Of a stretch of DNA of 64,000 bases, positions 1-10,079 are shown piece after piece. Made by a program: the position numbers and the translations under genes. Below the pieces are notes generated by a model. The model ran no database searches, was not told the origin of the DNA, and was given only the letters and a program-made list of their open reading frames with translations. Within the stretch, counting starts at the first letter, position 1, and every line of letters begins with the position of its first letter. Source of the stretch: Tigriopus japonicus (Eukaryota; Arthropoda; Copepoda; Harpacticoida; Harpacticidae); NCBI GenBank assembly GCA_010645155.1, contig CM021321.1:3543126-3607125 (forward strand), written 5' to 3'.

Positions 1-35
1 GGTGGATGTTTATTGTGACACCTTTGCATTTTCAG

Positions 36-100
36 GTATGAACCCCCACGACATCATTGATCAAATCAATGACGGTTCCATGGACATTGCCGCCGAGTAG
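36..100 (+). CDS. C-terminal exon of an unidentified upstream gene (partial)
   Basis: A pyrimidine-rich stretch ending in TTTTCAG precedes position 36. From there an open frame runs to TAG at 98-100. The first two bases (36-37) complete a codon begun in an exon outside the window. The tail is 20 residues, beginning MNPHDIIDQINDG and ending in DIAAE. I do not recognise the family from so short a piece. An AATAAA hexamer 38 bp downstream supports this being a real 3' end. The gene converges on the zeta glutathione transferase gene, and the two stop codons are about 117 bp apart. Confidence 0.55.
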
Positions 101-137
101 GTGATGATGCTCACACTCGCGATATGCTAACGAATTG

Positions 138-143
138 AATAAA
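138..143 (+). terminator. AATAAA poly(A) signal of the left-edge gene
   Basis: AATAAA lies 38 bp after the TAG of the left-edge exon. It overlaps the expected 3' UTR of the convergent transferase gene, so the two transcripts probably overlap at their 3' ends. Confidence 0.5.
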
Positions 144-174
144 TTGTCGGAGGGTACCTCTGTACGAGAAAACG

Positions 175-180
175 TTTATT
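175..180 (-). terminator. AATAAA poly(A) signal of the zeta glutathione transferase gene
   Basis: TTTATT on the plus strand is AATAAA on the minus strand, 37 bases past the TAA at 217-219. The position is normal for cleavage and polyadenylation of that gene. Confidence 0.55.
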
Positions 181-216
181 TGTCCTTCAAAATTAATGTG
201 TAGCCGAGTCTAACGA

Positions 217-1118
217 TTAAGGGTCCGTAGGACAATCGGGTTGGGCGGAGGGATGAGCGGCCTTAAATGCCGGTAAGGCCTCGAGATGTCTGGCCACGCG
301 GTTGATGATGGGAAACGCTTCCATGTCGACGCTGAATCGATTGGCGTTGTAGATTTGCGGGATGAGGCAACAATCGGCCAAAGTCACGTGATCGTCTAAG
401 CAGTATTTGCCGGCCGTTTGCTCCAATATCACTTCCACCCCTATTCAAAAGGGCTTTCAAAATAAAGAGTTCTCTCTGTGATAAGTCATGAGGTTGTATT
501 ACCGGCTAGACCACGGGTAATCCAGTAATTACTCCATCGAACGCGTTCGGGAGGATCATCGCGAGCCATGTTCATGACTGATAAGTTTTGAATGGGTTGG
601 GTGCCGGAACAGATCATCTCAACAATTTCTCGAACCTAAGAAATACCATTTGTTGTTTTAAAATCAATGGGTTCAGTTAGGTATCAATCGTGAAAAAGCA
701 CCTTGGCTCGTTTCCACGGATCTTTGGGTAACAGGGCGTGTTGGGGATACATTTCTTCCAGGAACTCCATGATTGCCACGGATTGGGTGAGCACCTTGTC
801 GCCTAGTTGAAATGCCGGGACTTGCTCCAAAGGATTCAAGGCCCTGAATTCGTCTTTATGTTGCTCCCCGCCATCGCGAACGAGATGAATGGCTTTGTAG
901 TCGTAATCGATCTTTTTATGGGCCAACACTATCGAGAGTTATCAATTGGTATGAATCGGTTTCGGATGAATTAAAGGTTGGAATATATTTACCTATTCGG
1001 ACCCGCCAGGAACATGAACTTCGAAAGTAAGAGTACAAAATGGGCTGGAAAAATAATGAAGGTGCGAATCTTTGTCCAATTTAACTTGATTTTATAATCT
1101 TACCCTTTCCGTAGTCAT
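217..1118 (-). CDS. GSTZ1: Maleylacetoacetate isomerase / zeta-class glutathione S-transferase
   Basis: Five exons join in phase: 1118-1104, 1044-993, 928-702, 635-503 and 440-217. They give a 216-residue protein, the usual size for this family. The enzyme isomerises maleylacetoacetate to fumarylacetoacetate with glutathione in tyrosine breakdown, and it is cytosolic. The zeta-class glutathione site SSCSWRVRI is visible at about residues 14-22, with Ser14-Ser15-Cys16 as the catalytic motif; it is split by the intron after residue 22. The thioredoxin-like half contains NPLEQVPAF. The helical half contains LEQTAGKYCLDDHVTLADCC, typical of the family. The first exon codes only MTTER. Exon 3 uses a weak donor (AAG before GTGCTT), but the phase and the homology both fit. 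The start is the first ATG and opens a short exon with a good GTAAG donor. The gene is head to head with CHRAC1, with 692 bp between the two start codons. Confidence 0.93.
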
Positions 1119-1810
1119 CTTCACAGTTCCTAATTCACAATACAGAAGGGAGCTCAGTCACAGGTTGAAAAGTGTATCGCCTGCCCCAAAACAGGTTTCT
1201 CCAAGATTCAAGCTACTCTCCGCATCAAGATCCCCTCATTATCGAGGGACACGCCATGAAAACTCGTTTGATGTTTTGGCCCTCATTTCCCCTCACCAAA
1301 TAAGTCGTCAGCCTCATTGTTTTTCGCTGGTAGATTCAAGGTTGGATATCAGAATACAGTTATTTAGTTGTCAGTGTCATTCATTTTTAGTCGCCTTTAG
1401 CAATCATTGCCAAAATACCAGATTTGCCGTTATACACATGGAAACAAAAGCATTTGACAATCACAACTCCATGTGACGTTTCAATACCGATAATAATAAT
1501 AAAAAAATATTTTTACCTCCGACCTAAAAACGAGTATGCATTCAGTACAGCCCGTCTCTGGGCTCTCGATTAAGTTCTAGCCGCTGACCGACATGATTCT
1601 TCCATTCAGTTTCTCTGTCTCTTATGAAAAAGATCTTTCATTTAAGCCTCATCCCTTAGTATTCAGTTCAATCGCATAAAGTGAAGATGAGTGAATCTTG
1701 CAGGTTTTTGGTCACACTGTGGTGTTTTTGTTTGTTTTGGGATTGGCGCGTTGTCAACATCGAAATTCGGAATCTGATCTTCACTTCGAAATTCTTCAGG
1801 ATTTGTGATC
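1119..1810. other. Intergenic region between divergent GSTZ1 and CHRAC1
   Basis: About 690 bp separate the two start codons. It must hold both promoters and 5' UTRs. A possible splice site near 1800 (TTCAGGATTTG) suggests the CHRAC1 5' UTR may itself be spliced. I see no convincing TATA box and no other gene. Confidence 0.4.
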
Positions 1811-3234
1811 ATGTCCTCGCCGTCGACTCACACGACAAATGCGACCCCTACGGCCCCGGGGAATCAGTCGTCCTCGCCCAAGGGCGGTCGAGATGTGTCG
1901 CTACCGATGAGTCGGGTGAAAACCATCATGAAGAGCTCGCCGGATGTGGAAACCGTCTCGCAGGAATCGCTCTTCCTCATCACCAAAGCCACGGTAATTG
2001 AAACCGTCTGGCGTCCGTTCTTTCATTCGGTTTGGCGAGTCTAGCGAGCGTGAAATCCGTGAAGGAGGGATGAAGTTCTGTTAAATGAACGAGTTCTACT
2101 ACCGCTGCAAGGAATGTGATTCCCTGCAAAAATAAATTATAAATGAAATAATTTGAACAATTAATATTTATTCGAAATTTGGTCTACCAACGAATTACTG
2201 TTGGTAGATCTATACCACCCTTGAATCAGGAAAAGTATTCAAAAATTTGTCCAATCCCGCTTAAAAAGCTGTTAGAGGATCTGCTCCTACATATTCCCGA
2301 CGAAGACTAATGGGCAAAAGATTGAACAATGAAGGAGCCCGATAAAGAAGAGAGGATGACTTATTGTTCGTACTAGCCTCGTTTCCTTAAGATTTGGAGG
2401 TGCCCTCACAGCACAAGTAAAACCTTTAAGGTCGCTACAGCTGACCTTAAATTTTGAGTTAGGACAGAGCCCATAAATGCTCTTGAAAACATACAGTATC
2501 AGATACCTTTCATACCTTCTCTGAGTACTGTAGAGCCCTAACTTCTTGAGCCTCTCCCAATACGAGAGCTCTCTCATTCCTGAGATGTTCCTAATGAAAC
2601 ATCTTTGGACCTGCCCGACCTTTTGCAAACCTGCTGAACTCATTGGAGCCCGAATATTTTAAATGTATTAGTTACCCAGTTTTAGACCGAAAGCAGATAT
2701 TCACTATAAACTAGTGGGAGAAAATTAAAAAAAATGTGTTGGGGATCAAATCCCCTCAAACAGTCCGGTTTCCTCATTTTAAAAAGATTCCCTTCTTTCT
2801 AATCGACACATGCAGTTTAAGGGAATTTTTTGTGTGTCAGTTGTTTTCGGTTCATGTAACTTTTCTGTCTTTGCAATTTCATTTAAAGACTAGGTCATCT
2901 TTTCCCCTTGCATGGCCTAGAAATAGTCTGATAGAGGGCACAGATATATTTACTTGGTATTGCGTTCCGTAACTATAGCTAGATTTGTTATTTTGTGCGC
3001 CAACCTGTTCTATATTCTTAATCTCTGTAGGAACTATTCATCATGTACCTGACCAAATTGGCACAACGCAACGGGGACAACGATCAAAGCGTGACTTATC
3101 GAGATTTAGCGGCTGTGGTTCAACGCAAAGACAGCATGGAATTTCTCCACGACATCGTACCCAAAAAGATCAAAGTGAGCGAGTACCTCGAGATCATGAA
3201 AAACGAAAAACTGGACGACGACGATATTTTGTGA
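1811..3234 (+). CDS. CHRAC1: Chromatin accessibility complex subunit 1 (histone-fold protein)
   Basis: Two exons, 1811-1993 and 3031-3234, join in phase 0 to give 128 residues (human CHRAC1 has 131). CHRAC1 is a small H2A/NF-YC-like histone-fold protein. It pairs with a POLE3-type partner in the nuclear ISWI remodelling complex CHRAC and assists nucleosome sliding. The histone fold starts with LPMSRVKTIMKSSPDV near residue 31, continues through QESLFLITKATELF across the splice junction, and ends in VTYRDLAAVVQRKDSMEFL and DIVPKKIKVSEYL. The C-terminus is acidic (EKLDDDDIL), as in the family. The Ser/Thr-rich N-terminal 28 residues look disordered. The intron is about 1.0 kb, long for this window, and contains an antisense retrotransposon remnant. 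The stop lies 78 bp from the Ku80 stop on the opposite strand. Confidence 0.92.
2205..2643 (-). pseudogene. Decayed non-LTR retrotransposon fragment (end of reverse-transcriptase ORF)
   Basis: The minus-strand translation shows the post-palm tail common to arthropod LINE-type open reading frames: KVGQVQRCFIRNISGMRELS, then YWERLKKLGLYSTQRRYER and LILYVFKSIYGLCPN. After about 2320 the frame is disrupted. A further familiar piece (KFLNTFPDSRVV-like) appears in another frame near 2215-2245. The catalytic reverse-transcriptase core and the endonuclease are absent, so this is a dead 3' fragment inside the CHRAC1 intron, inserted antisense. The exact superfamily (CR1, Jockey or RTE-like) cannot be decided from this piece. 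Confidence 0.7.
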
Positions 3235-3311
3235 ACAATGCAGCGCTTATTTTCAATGCTTATTATCCAATCCATTTAACAATTGTCAATGTCATTAGCG
3301 TGTTTAGAAAG

Positions 3312-6300
3312 TTACAGATCATCCAGCTGTAATAAAAAGTGAAAGGGTCAAGATAAACACTAAAATCATAATCAAGAGGAAAACAATTATTTACCATATC
3401 CTCTTCTTCATCCTCGTCCATTGGAGTCGTTTTACTCGTGGATGCCTCGGTAGCATCGACTGGAGTCGCCAAAAAGGCCAATGCTTCTTCTGCAGAGTAT
3501 TTACTGCCATGATGTTCATCTCGTCCAATCAGCCCTAAAGATTTCTCTTGGACATCCTTCAAGAGATCCGTCTTCTGTTTGGATTCCACTAAGTGCTTCA
3601 GCTCGTTCAAATAATCGTTGTAAAGGTGAGGATTATCTTTGAGTAGGCATGAGGCCCGATAAACTTTGAGACAATCGCAGATTTTCCCGTATAACTGTTT
3701 GAACAAGGAAGCATGGACCAGCTTTTCGATTACACTTTCCAGTTGTTGGGCCAACGACACCAGATCACTGCCAGAGTCCAATAACTTCTGAAAATCTTCC
3801 ACGGGCGTTGTCGTACCAACCTCGACCAAAACCGATCCGTGCGAAATTGAAAGGTCACTCGTTGTTGGTGCTGCCTCGGAGATATCGGTAACATCCCCAT
3901 TGCTAAAAAAAAAGGAACCAAATCAATTTTGATACCGTATTGTGTTTCCAAACGAGAGCCTTCTTTGAATGTGAGACTGACCTCTTTTCGGCGAACATCT
4001 GATCACCCGTAATTTTCTCCTTCTTTCGGTCAATCTCTTCACACGGAAAGAGTTCTTGAAGACGCTTTACAAAGATGTCCATCTTCTGAGCCAACTCACG
4101 AGGAGGCTTCATGAACTCTTTGATCCTGGGTGGAACATCAGGTAGAATTTTTCCGGGTTGAGTGACTCGATGAGTAAGACATCGGTACAAATACTGGTTG
4201 CAAGGATTCATGATCGTTTCAGTCTTGAGTAAATCCTCTCTGATAAAATGAAAAATAAGTGTAAGTGAATGAATGAAACGTTGAATCACTTTTTCTACGA
4301 GGCATACCCATCTTCGATTAGCATCATATTATCAATGTAATCGTCCATGGCCTCTAATTGCGAGGAAGAGGGTCGAATAGAATCATTGAATACGGGGGCA
4401 AATTCGTATTGACGGAGATCTTCAGCGTATGGCAGCTCAATGAACACAATGGTCTAGAAATGAAAAGCGTCAAATATTATTCGTGCGAACTATACATTTG
4501 AATAAGAATGGGTAAACTGAAAAAACAGCAAATGATAAAACAAGGCAGAACTTACCAATTCGTCGACACCTTCATCATTTGAACGGTATTCAGGTACGAG
4601 AAGTCCCATTCGAGGGGTAGCTTTAGCTCTATAGACCTTCCTCACAATGGCAGCCATTCGCATATCGTGCATGGCAAAGGCCAAGGCCGATAATGCTGCC
4701 GTTGACGGCTACCAACACGCAAATAAAAGAAATTTAGTTACTTATCAATAGGGCTGAATATTTTAGGTTTTACATAAAAACCTAGGTTTTAACCTAAAAC
4801 GCCTTTTTTGGGCAATTTTTACCTAAAAATAAGTTTCCAACCTAATATTAACTTTTTTCTCGCATTTTTCAGGAAATTTTTACCTAAAACTAAGTTTTCA
4901 ACCTAAAATTAACTTTTTTCTCACCCTAAAGTCATTTGACTACGCCCACTTGAAAATTACCCCAGTGTCTTTAAAACAAAAAAAAGGAAGAAAGTAGAAG
5001 AGTGGGAGCCACAATGTTTTTCATCTCAACAACATACCGAATTAGCTTTATCAGGTGGTTTCAGGCCGACATACTGCCAATAAAGGGCGCTCACTGTCAT
5101 TTTTTGAAGTCATATTTTTCTCTGGTCTCGTTTTCAGTCATTTCATCTCGTTTTTAGGGCGCAAATTTTCAATTTCTTTTTTTAAGTCGAAAATTTTTTT
5201 AACTCGTTTTTAGGTCAAAAATTTCTGAACTCGTTTTAAGGTCAAAATTTTCTGAACTCGTTTTAAGGTAAAATATTTCAGAACTCGTTTTAAGGTCAAA
5301 AATTTCTGAACTCGTTTTAAGGTCAAAAATTTCCGATCTCCGTGTTTAGGTCGACAATTTTCGGTCTCATTTTAGGTCAAAAATTGCCGATCTCCTTTTT
5401 TGGGTCGACAATTTTTGATCTGGGTTTTTTGGTCGCATTTTTGCCACTTTCTGCCATATTCTACCGCTTAACAAATTTCACTGGCACAAACTTTTCTATA
5501 CTGGCATTTTCCCCCACTGCCAAATAAAATTTTCATTGCCTTTGTCTCTGCTCAACTACTTTTACTCTTGCCAAGAGTAAAGTGCTGAAAAACAATAGAT
5601 AAAAGGCAAAATTTGGTCTGAAAAGCCACTGTAAAAGGTGTAATCTATTCAACCTAAAAAAAACCTAAAACGTAGTTTTGGGCAACCTAATTATGTCATA
5701 ATTTGCCCAAAAAGTTAACCTAAAATATTCAGCCCTACTTATCAATGACACAAGGGTATCAATTTCTACCTCGTCATCTTCAACGGGTTGAAATACCATG
5801 GATCCATCACCCAACAACCACTGCCTTTGAATGTCGTCTTGAGGAACAAATCCCAAAACACAAAGGCTTTTGGGTCCACCGTCGTAAGAAAATGCCGCCT
5901 TATCCTCGTCTGCCAATCAAAAAAGAGCTTAATTTTCCAGAAACTATTCAGTAATGGCTCGTACTGACCTGCAACCGTGATGAGCTCAGGACCGTACTTG
6001 TAACTTTCAATGAGGTTGTCACCCTCCACAACTTCCTGGGCATCATTATTTTTAACGAACGTCGTGGCGGCTTTCAACTCATCTACATCGGCATTGGCTG
6101 GTGGATTAGCCAGGCATTTCTTCCATGATTTGGGAGGTTCTCTTCGAGTCTAGAATGGATTACATCTCATTTTCACACATGATGAAGCACTTACACTTTA
6201 AAAAAATTCTAGAAATCACTTGAATATATCCAACGGTGTTAATTGATATGTTGGGCCCAATCTCCATGGCCACTTTCCACGGAAATGGTTTCTTCTTCCG

Positions 6301-7606
6301 TCGTTCATGATTGATGAAGGTGGCCATGGCATCCTCGATCGAGCATTGAACACCTTCGCTTTCGTTCACGAGATTACTCAAGATGGCCTCGTTGGCCTTT
6401 TGATAGGGTGTTTTGGTTTTGGGCGGGTCGTGAGGGGATGAGCTTGAATCCGCCCTGGCTTCAGAATCTTGGCCATTAGCACCAGATTGACTGGGATCAT
6501 CCTCGGCCCAAGTGGGCCCACTAAGAAACAAAAGAGCTATCTGAACACTCCTTTTAAATATGTGGAAGGCTTTAAAAAATTTGACCCCCGTAAATTTAGT
6601 TTATTGTTGAAAAGTACCAATACCAATTGAAGAAATCAAATTCAAGTTCATGTTAGCTAATTCCGATGAAAGTGGATGGACCATTGTGGAACTTAATCTC
6701 TTTTTTATTGGATGACGTCCAAGTCCCAAGGTGAGAAGACAATAATCAATCTCATTCTGAGGGCACATTAGAGGGCTTGATATTGTTTGAATGTAGATTA
6801 GCAAAAGAAAAAGTTATGCGATTGCGATAGCCTTTGATGAAACTTAGACCTAGAATCAAACACATTTTTTGTGATAATTTCGCATCTTGACATCAAAATT
6901 CCCGGGACTCAAATTAAAGACAATCAAGAAGTTCAAACTCCGAGTGGTTGAAAATTTCGTGCACTCACAAGAAACTGAGCTCCACCTTTTCTTTCTTAAG
7001 AGCCAGAAGCACGGAATCCCAACTATCCGAACTTGAGGCACACCCCAAATCCGAGAGAAGGATAATCTTCTTCTCCTGACATTTGGTTTGGCCTTCGGTT
7101 TCGCGTTTCAAGAGATCCAAGGCCACAATGACACCGTCCAACCAATCACTTTCATGATTCGTGCCTAAAACAATCCATGGCAAAACCATGTTTAGATATT
7201 CGAAGAATCTCTGATTAATCATGGATCCGTACCTTGGATGTGGTTCTCAACATAATCCAAGAGATCCCAATTGGCCACGCGTAAACCGCCATCCATCACA
7301 TTGACATGAGCATAATTGAGCGCATTATGGGTCCGCCCATCGCCGATCAAAACCAATCCGAAGCGATCCGTGGATTCGCTGAAAAGACGTCGTTGAAGCA
7401 ATTCGGAAGCGCATCGAATTGACGTCAAGAGAAAGTCGGAGGTGTGGCAGGTCACACCCACATCCAAGACCAAACAAAGAGCGGCGAACTGGCGACATGT
7501 CACGAAAAAGAGAGGCAAGAAATCCGCCCGTTTTGAATCCCCTTCGACGATGACAACTTCAAAAGTCCCATGGGATTGAACTTACCTCCTTTTCTCGAGG
7601 CGGCAT
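3312..7606 (-). CDS. XRCC5: Ku80 (X-ray repair cross-complementing 5)
   Basis: Eleven exons join in phase: 7606-7586, 7488-7233, 7164-6969, 6520-6220, 6149-5969, 5909-5770, 4708-4556, 4453-4308, 4239-3982, 3902-3395 and 3326-3312. They give 724 residues (human 732). Ku80 forms the Ku70/80 ring that binds broken DNA ends and starts non-homologous end joining in the nucleus. The von Willebrand-A-like N-terminal domain opens FAALCLVLDVGVTCHTSDF (residue 8 on). The beta-barrel contains KSLCVLGFVPQDDIQRQWLL and MRMAAIVRKVY. The arm contains NPCNQYLYRCLTHRV. The C-terminal helical domain spans about residues 590-690 (EALAFLATP near its end). The last micro-exon encodes LDDL, completing an acidic EEEDMLDDL tail like the DNA-PKcs-binding tail of vertebrate Ku80. 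The start is the first ATG, in a 21-base exon with a GTAAGT donor. Exon 4 ends at a weak donor (CAA before GTGATT), chosen because only phase 0 keeps the next exon open. Confidence 0.93.
4749..5737. mobile_element. Non-autonomous hAT-like element in Ku80 intron 6
   Basis: The element is 989 bp long and has perfect 21-bp terminal inverted repeats beginning TAGGGCTGAATATTTTAG. It is flanked by a direct 8-bp duplication, CTTATCAA, at 4741-4748 and 5738-5745. An 8-bp target duplication and a TAGGG-type end are hallmarks of the hAT superfamily. No transposase frame is present. The interior is AT-rich, with copies of AACCTAAAA near both ends and a 27-bp tandem array in the middle. The element sits wholly inside the intron between Ku80 exons 6 and 7 and does not touch the splice sites. 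Confidence 0.88.
5117..5420. repeat. 27-bp tandem array inside the hAT-like element
   Basis: AACTCGTTT recurs at 5201, 5228, 5255, 5282 and 5309, exactly 27 bp apart. The unit reads roughly AACTCGTTTTAAGGTCAAAA plus ATTTCTG. Degenerate copies continue on both sides. Some units read TTTTTAGGTC, which resembles the inner part of the element's own terminal repeat (ATTTTAGGTT). Confidence 0.85.
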
Positions 7607-9147
7607 TGACTCGTTGAGAGTTCAAGGTTGAAAGATAAAAGGGAACAAATGGAATCGATTTTGTTTGGGACGGGATTTGCATTTGATTTGAAGGCATGAG
7701 AATCTTTCAGGTTTGCCAAACAAAGCAGGATTAAAATGGACAAAACGAAGTAAATGCGCATACTGGTCGAACCATTCAGAGAGGGATTCAAAGATGAATG
7801 CACTGGGAGGCTGAAGCTCTTCATCTTGTCACAAGGCAATCACGGACTCTGAGAGACTTAATGCTACAATGGGTTCAAATGGCTTGGTTATTTCTGTTTC
7901 AGCCTCCCTGACAAATCAATTCTCGCTCAATGTTTTCAAGTTGAGGCATGCATTTTTGATATGTTGTGTCAACACGTCTGAACTGGCGGTACTTTTAAAT
8001 GGGGAGGAAATCGGATTGAGCTAACAAAATTCGCCTTCCCGATCAATTTAGAACCATTTCTTTGAGTTCTGATATCAAGTTCTTACAATTTTTGACTAGA
8101 TTTGGGGCATGGACTTTTTAAATTTGCTCTTGCATTTGGAGCATCTAGTCAGAACATTGTTTGGAGTCCAAAAAGGGACAAAAAAGAGAGCACAAACATC
8201 GAAGTCTTGGTTGCTAAAAAGACACGATTTAGAACAAATGGTTCTTAAACGGATAAACAATCACAAAGCATGTGGAAAAATATTGGAAAAGACGGTCCTA
8301 CGCCAGTTTTCTCAAGGGGTGAAAACATTACGGGCATGAGGTGAGTTGCTGAGGGCATTAGGGAGTAATGTCGAGTGAAGTGTAGCATACCGTATTCATT
8401 CATGCATAATCTGGTGGCAAATGTTATGTTTTGAGCTGTGTTTTGAAGGTACAGAAAAGGAGTAAGCGCTTTTGAAAAACTAGACAATTACAACATTTAA
8501 AAATGGGATGAAATTTATTTTGGAAATTTAGATATATTTTAGATTAGGGGTTCTTAAACTTATTTGAGTTAGGGCCCCCTTAGAGCTTCCTCAGAAGCCA
8601 GAAGAAAAATTAATTTTCTTTTCTACTTCCCTTAGAATTTGTCTTCTAAAAAGGTTTAGATTTTAGAAAATCCATTCAATATTTGAACTTTTCATAGAAA
8701 AAAATCATTTGATTTGATGAAAGTCAAATTCCAAAATACTGTATTTTTGGGGTAGAAAATATGTTCTTTTATTTCGTAGAAATAGTACATTTGGAAACAT
8801 TCGGTAAATCGAAGTTATTGATAGGCGAGTTGTCTAGGGCATCAAAAAGTATAATAAAGCATTCGTCAGTATGCTGTTTCCAGGGCCAGTCTCGCTACAA
8901 AAGCTGCGTTTGAAGTTTCAAAACGCAGATAATGTAGCAAGATTGTGCTCGAATACGACATATCGACTTTACTCGACTAAGCTCGACTATACTCCGTAAT
9001 GCGCTCAACAACTCACCATGTGTCATATCTTGAGTATGCTTTGATCGAGAAAATTTTGATTTTGTCTTTACATATATGCCTCCCAAACGATTTTAGGTCA
9101 AGTCGATTTGCGAGTAAGATTCGGAAGGAGAAATTATTTTTCCGAAG
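7607..9147. other. Intergenic DNA between Ku80 and the tail-anchored protein gene
   Basis: No supported gene lies here. The first few hundred bases must contain the Ku80 promoter and 5' UTR. Near 8544 the sequence TTAGGGGTTCTTAAAC followed by GAGTTAGGGCCCCC resembles one end of a hAT-type miniature element, but I could not find the matching inverted end or a target duplication. The rest is AT-rich and open frames are short. Confidence 0.4.
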
Positions 9148-10079
9148 TTAGTCAGATGATTTGATGCGAGTGTTCCAGGCGGTGCCCATGTGATTCAGAA
9201 CGATCCAAATAAACAGGATCAAAACAAAACAGAAAAGTGTCAAGTAGCAGGCCTTGGCCATTATGTGAGAAGACTCACGCTTCACTCGAACTGCCTTGGT
9301 TGAAATTGTCCTGGCCAACTGAAACAAATTGAAAGCGAAATTGCAACACTTCTGAAATCAAACCACCCCATTCAACAATTATTCATCTTACCCGTAAACT
9401 GATTTTCATATTGCCTTCGTCATCTAAACCAGAACTGATGACTGTGGGAAGGATTTGTTCTGCTTCGTTTTCACAATCCTCTCCTTCAATTTGAACCCTG
9501 GTTCTCGATTTGGATGCATTTTGAGTTCCAATTTCAGCTTGAATTTCAGGCTTAGGGCCCAAATTAGAGAAAGGGGACGAAGTGGGATCTTGGAGAACGG
9601 ATTTTTCCAAGGACTTGGGCATTTCCGAGCACGATTCTACTGCTGTTCGAAGACGCTCCAGAGGTAAATTACATTCGCGACTGATGCTCTCCAGAATAAC
9701 GTCCATACTGACGTTTGGTGAAAGTATGATTGGACCATTGAAAATGTAGTTCAGACTGCCTTGATGTCGCCCAATCTACAAAGGAGGGAAAAGAGGCTTC
9801 AAAACAAACCCATTTAAGGATCCTTAATTAACTTACAGTGATTTCGTATTCGTGTGTTTCTACGGCCTGCGTCGTGTAGATCTTGCTCGTTTTTTTACAT
9901 TTGTAAGGTCTTTCATCTTCTGAAGAGGAATCCGAATTGCCCGTGCTATTTTGAGCAGTCTTGGTTCGGGTCTTCTTCTTGTTCCTACGTTTGGTCTTGA
10001 TTTTTGGACTCGATTTCGTCATAGAAGTAGAAGGCTTTTCATCTTCCAGTAACTTGGGTGTCATGGTGGCTTCCTTCAT
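9148..10079 (-). CDS. Predicted tail-anchored membrane protein, family not recognised
   Basis: Three exons, 10079-9837, 9775-9392 and 9318-9148, join in phase 0 with good GTAAG donors and give 265 residues. The N-terminal third is disordered and strongly basic (KIKTKRRNKKKTRTK near residue 26), followed by an acidic serine cluster (SDSSSEDE) typical of casein kinase 2 sites. The middle has a more ordered segment (HEYEIT, then IGRHQGSLNYIFNGPIIL) and a helix-like stretch VSMDVILESISRECNLPLER. The only hydrophobic segment is close to the C-terminus (ACYLTLFCFVLILFIWIVL, about 232-250) and leaves a 15-residue tail. There is no signal peptide. This topology predicts post-translational insertion into ER or outer mitochondrial membrane with the bulk in the cytosol. 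I do not recognise the family and assign no function. Confidence 0.72.

Noticed and set aside
2736..2972. 78-codon plus-strand frame in the CHRAC1 intron
   Set aside because: Not needed by the CHRAC1 model, has no homology, and the exon junction around it is already explained in phase.
8544..8600. hAT-type end (TTAGGGGTTCTTAAAC)
   Set aside because: No matching inverted end or 8-bp duplication was found nearby, so it is not called as an element.
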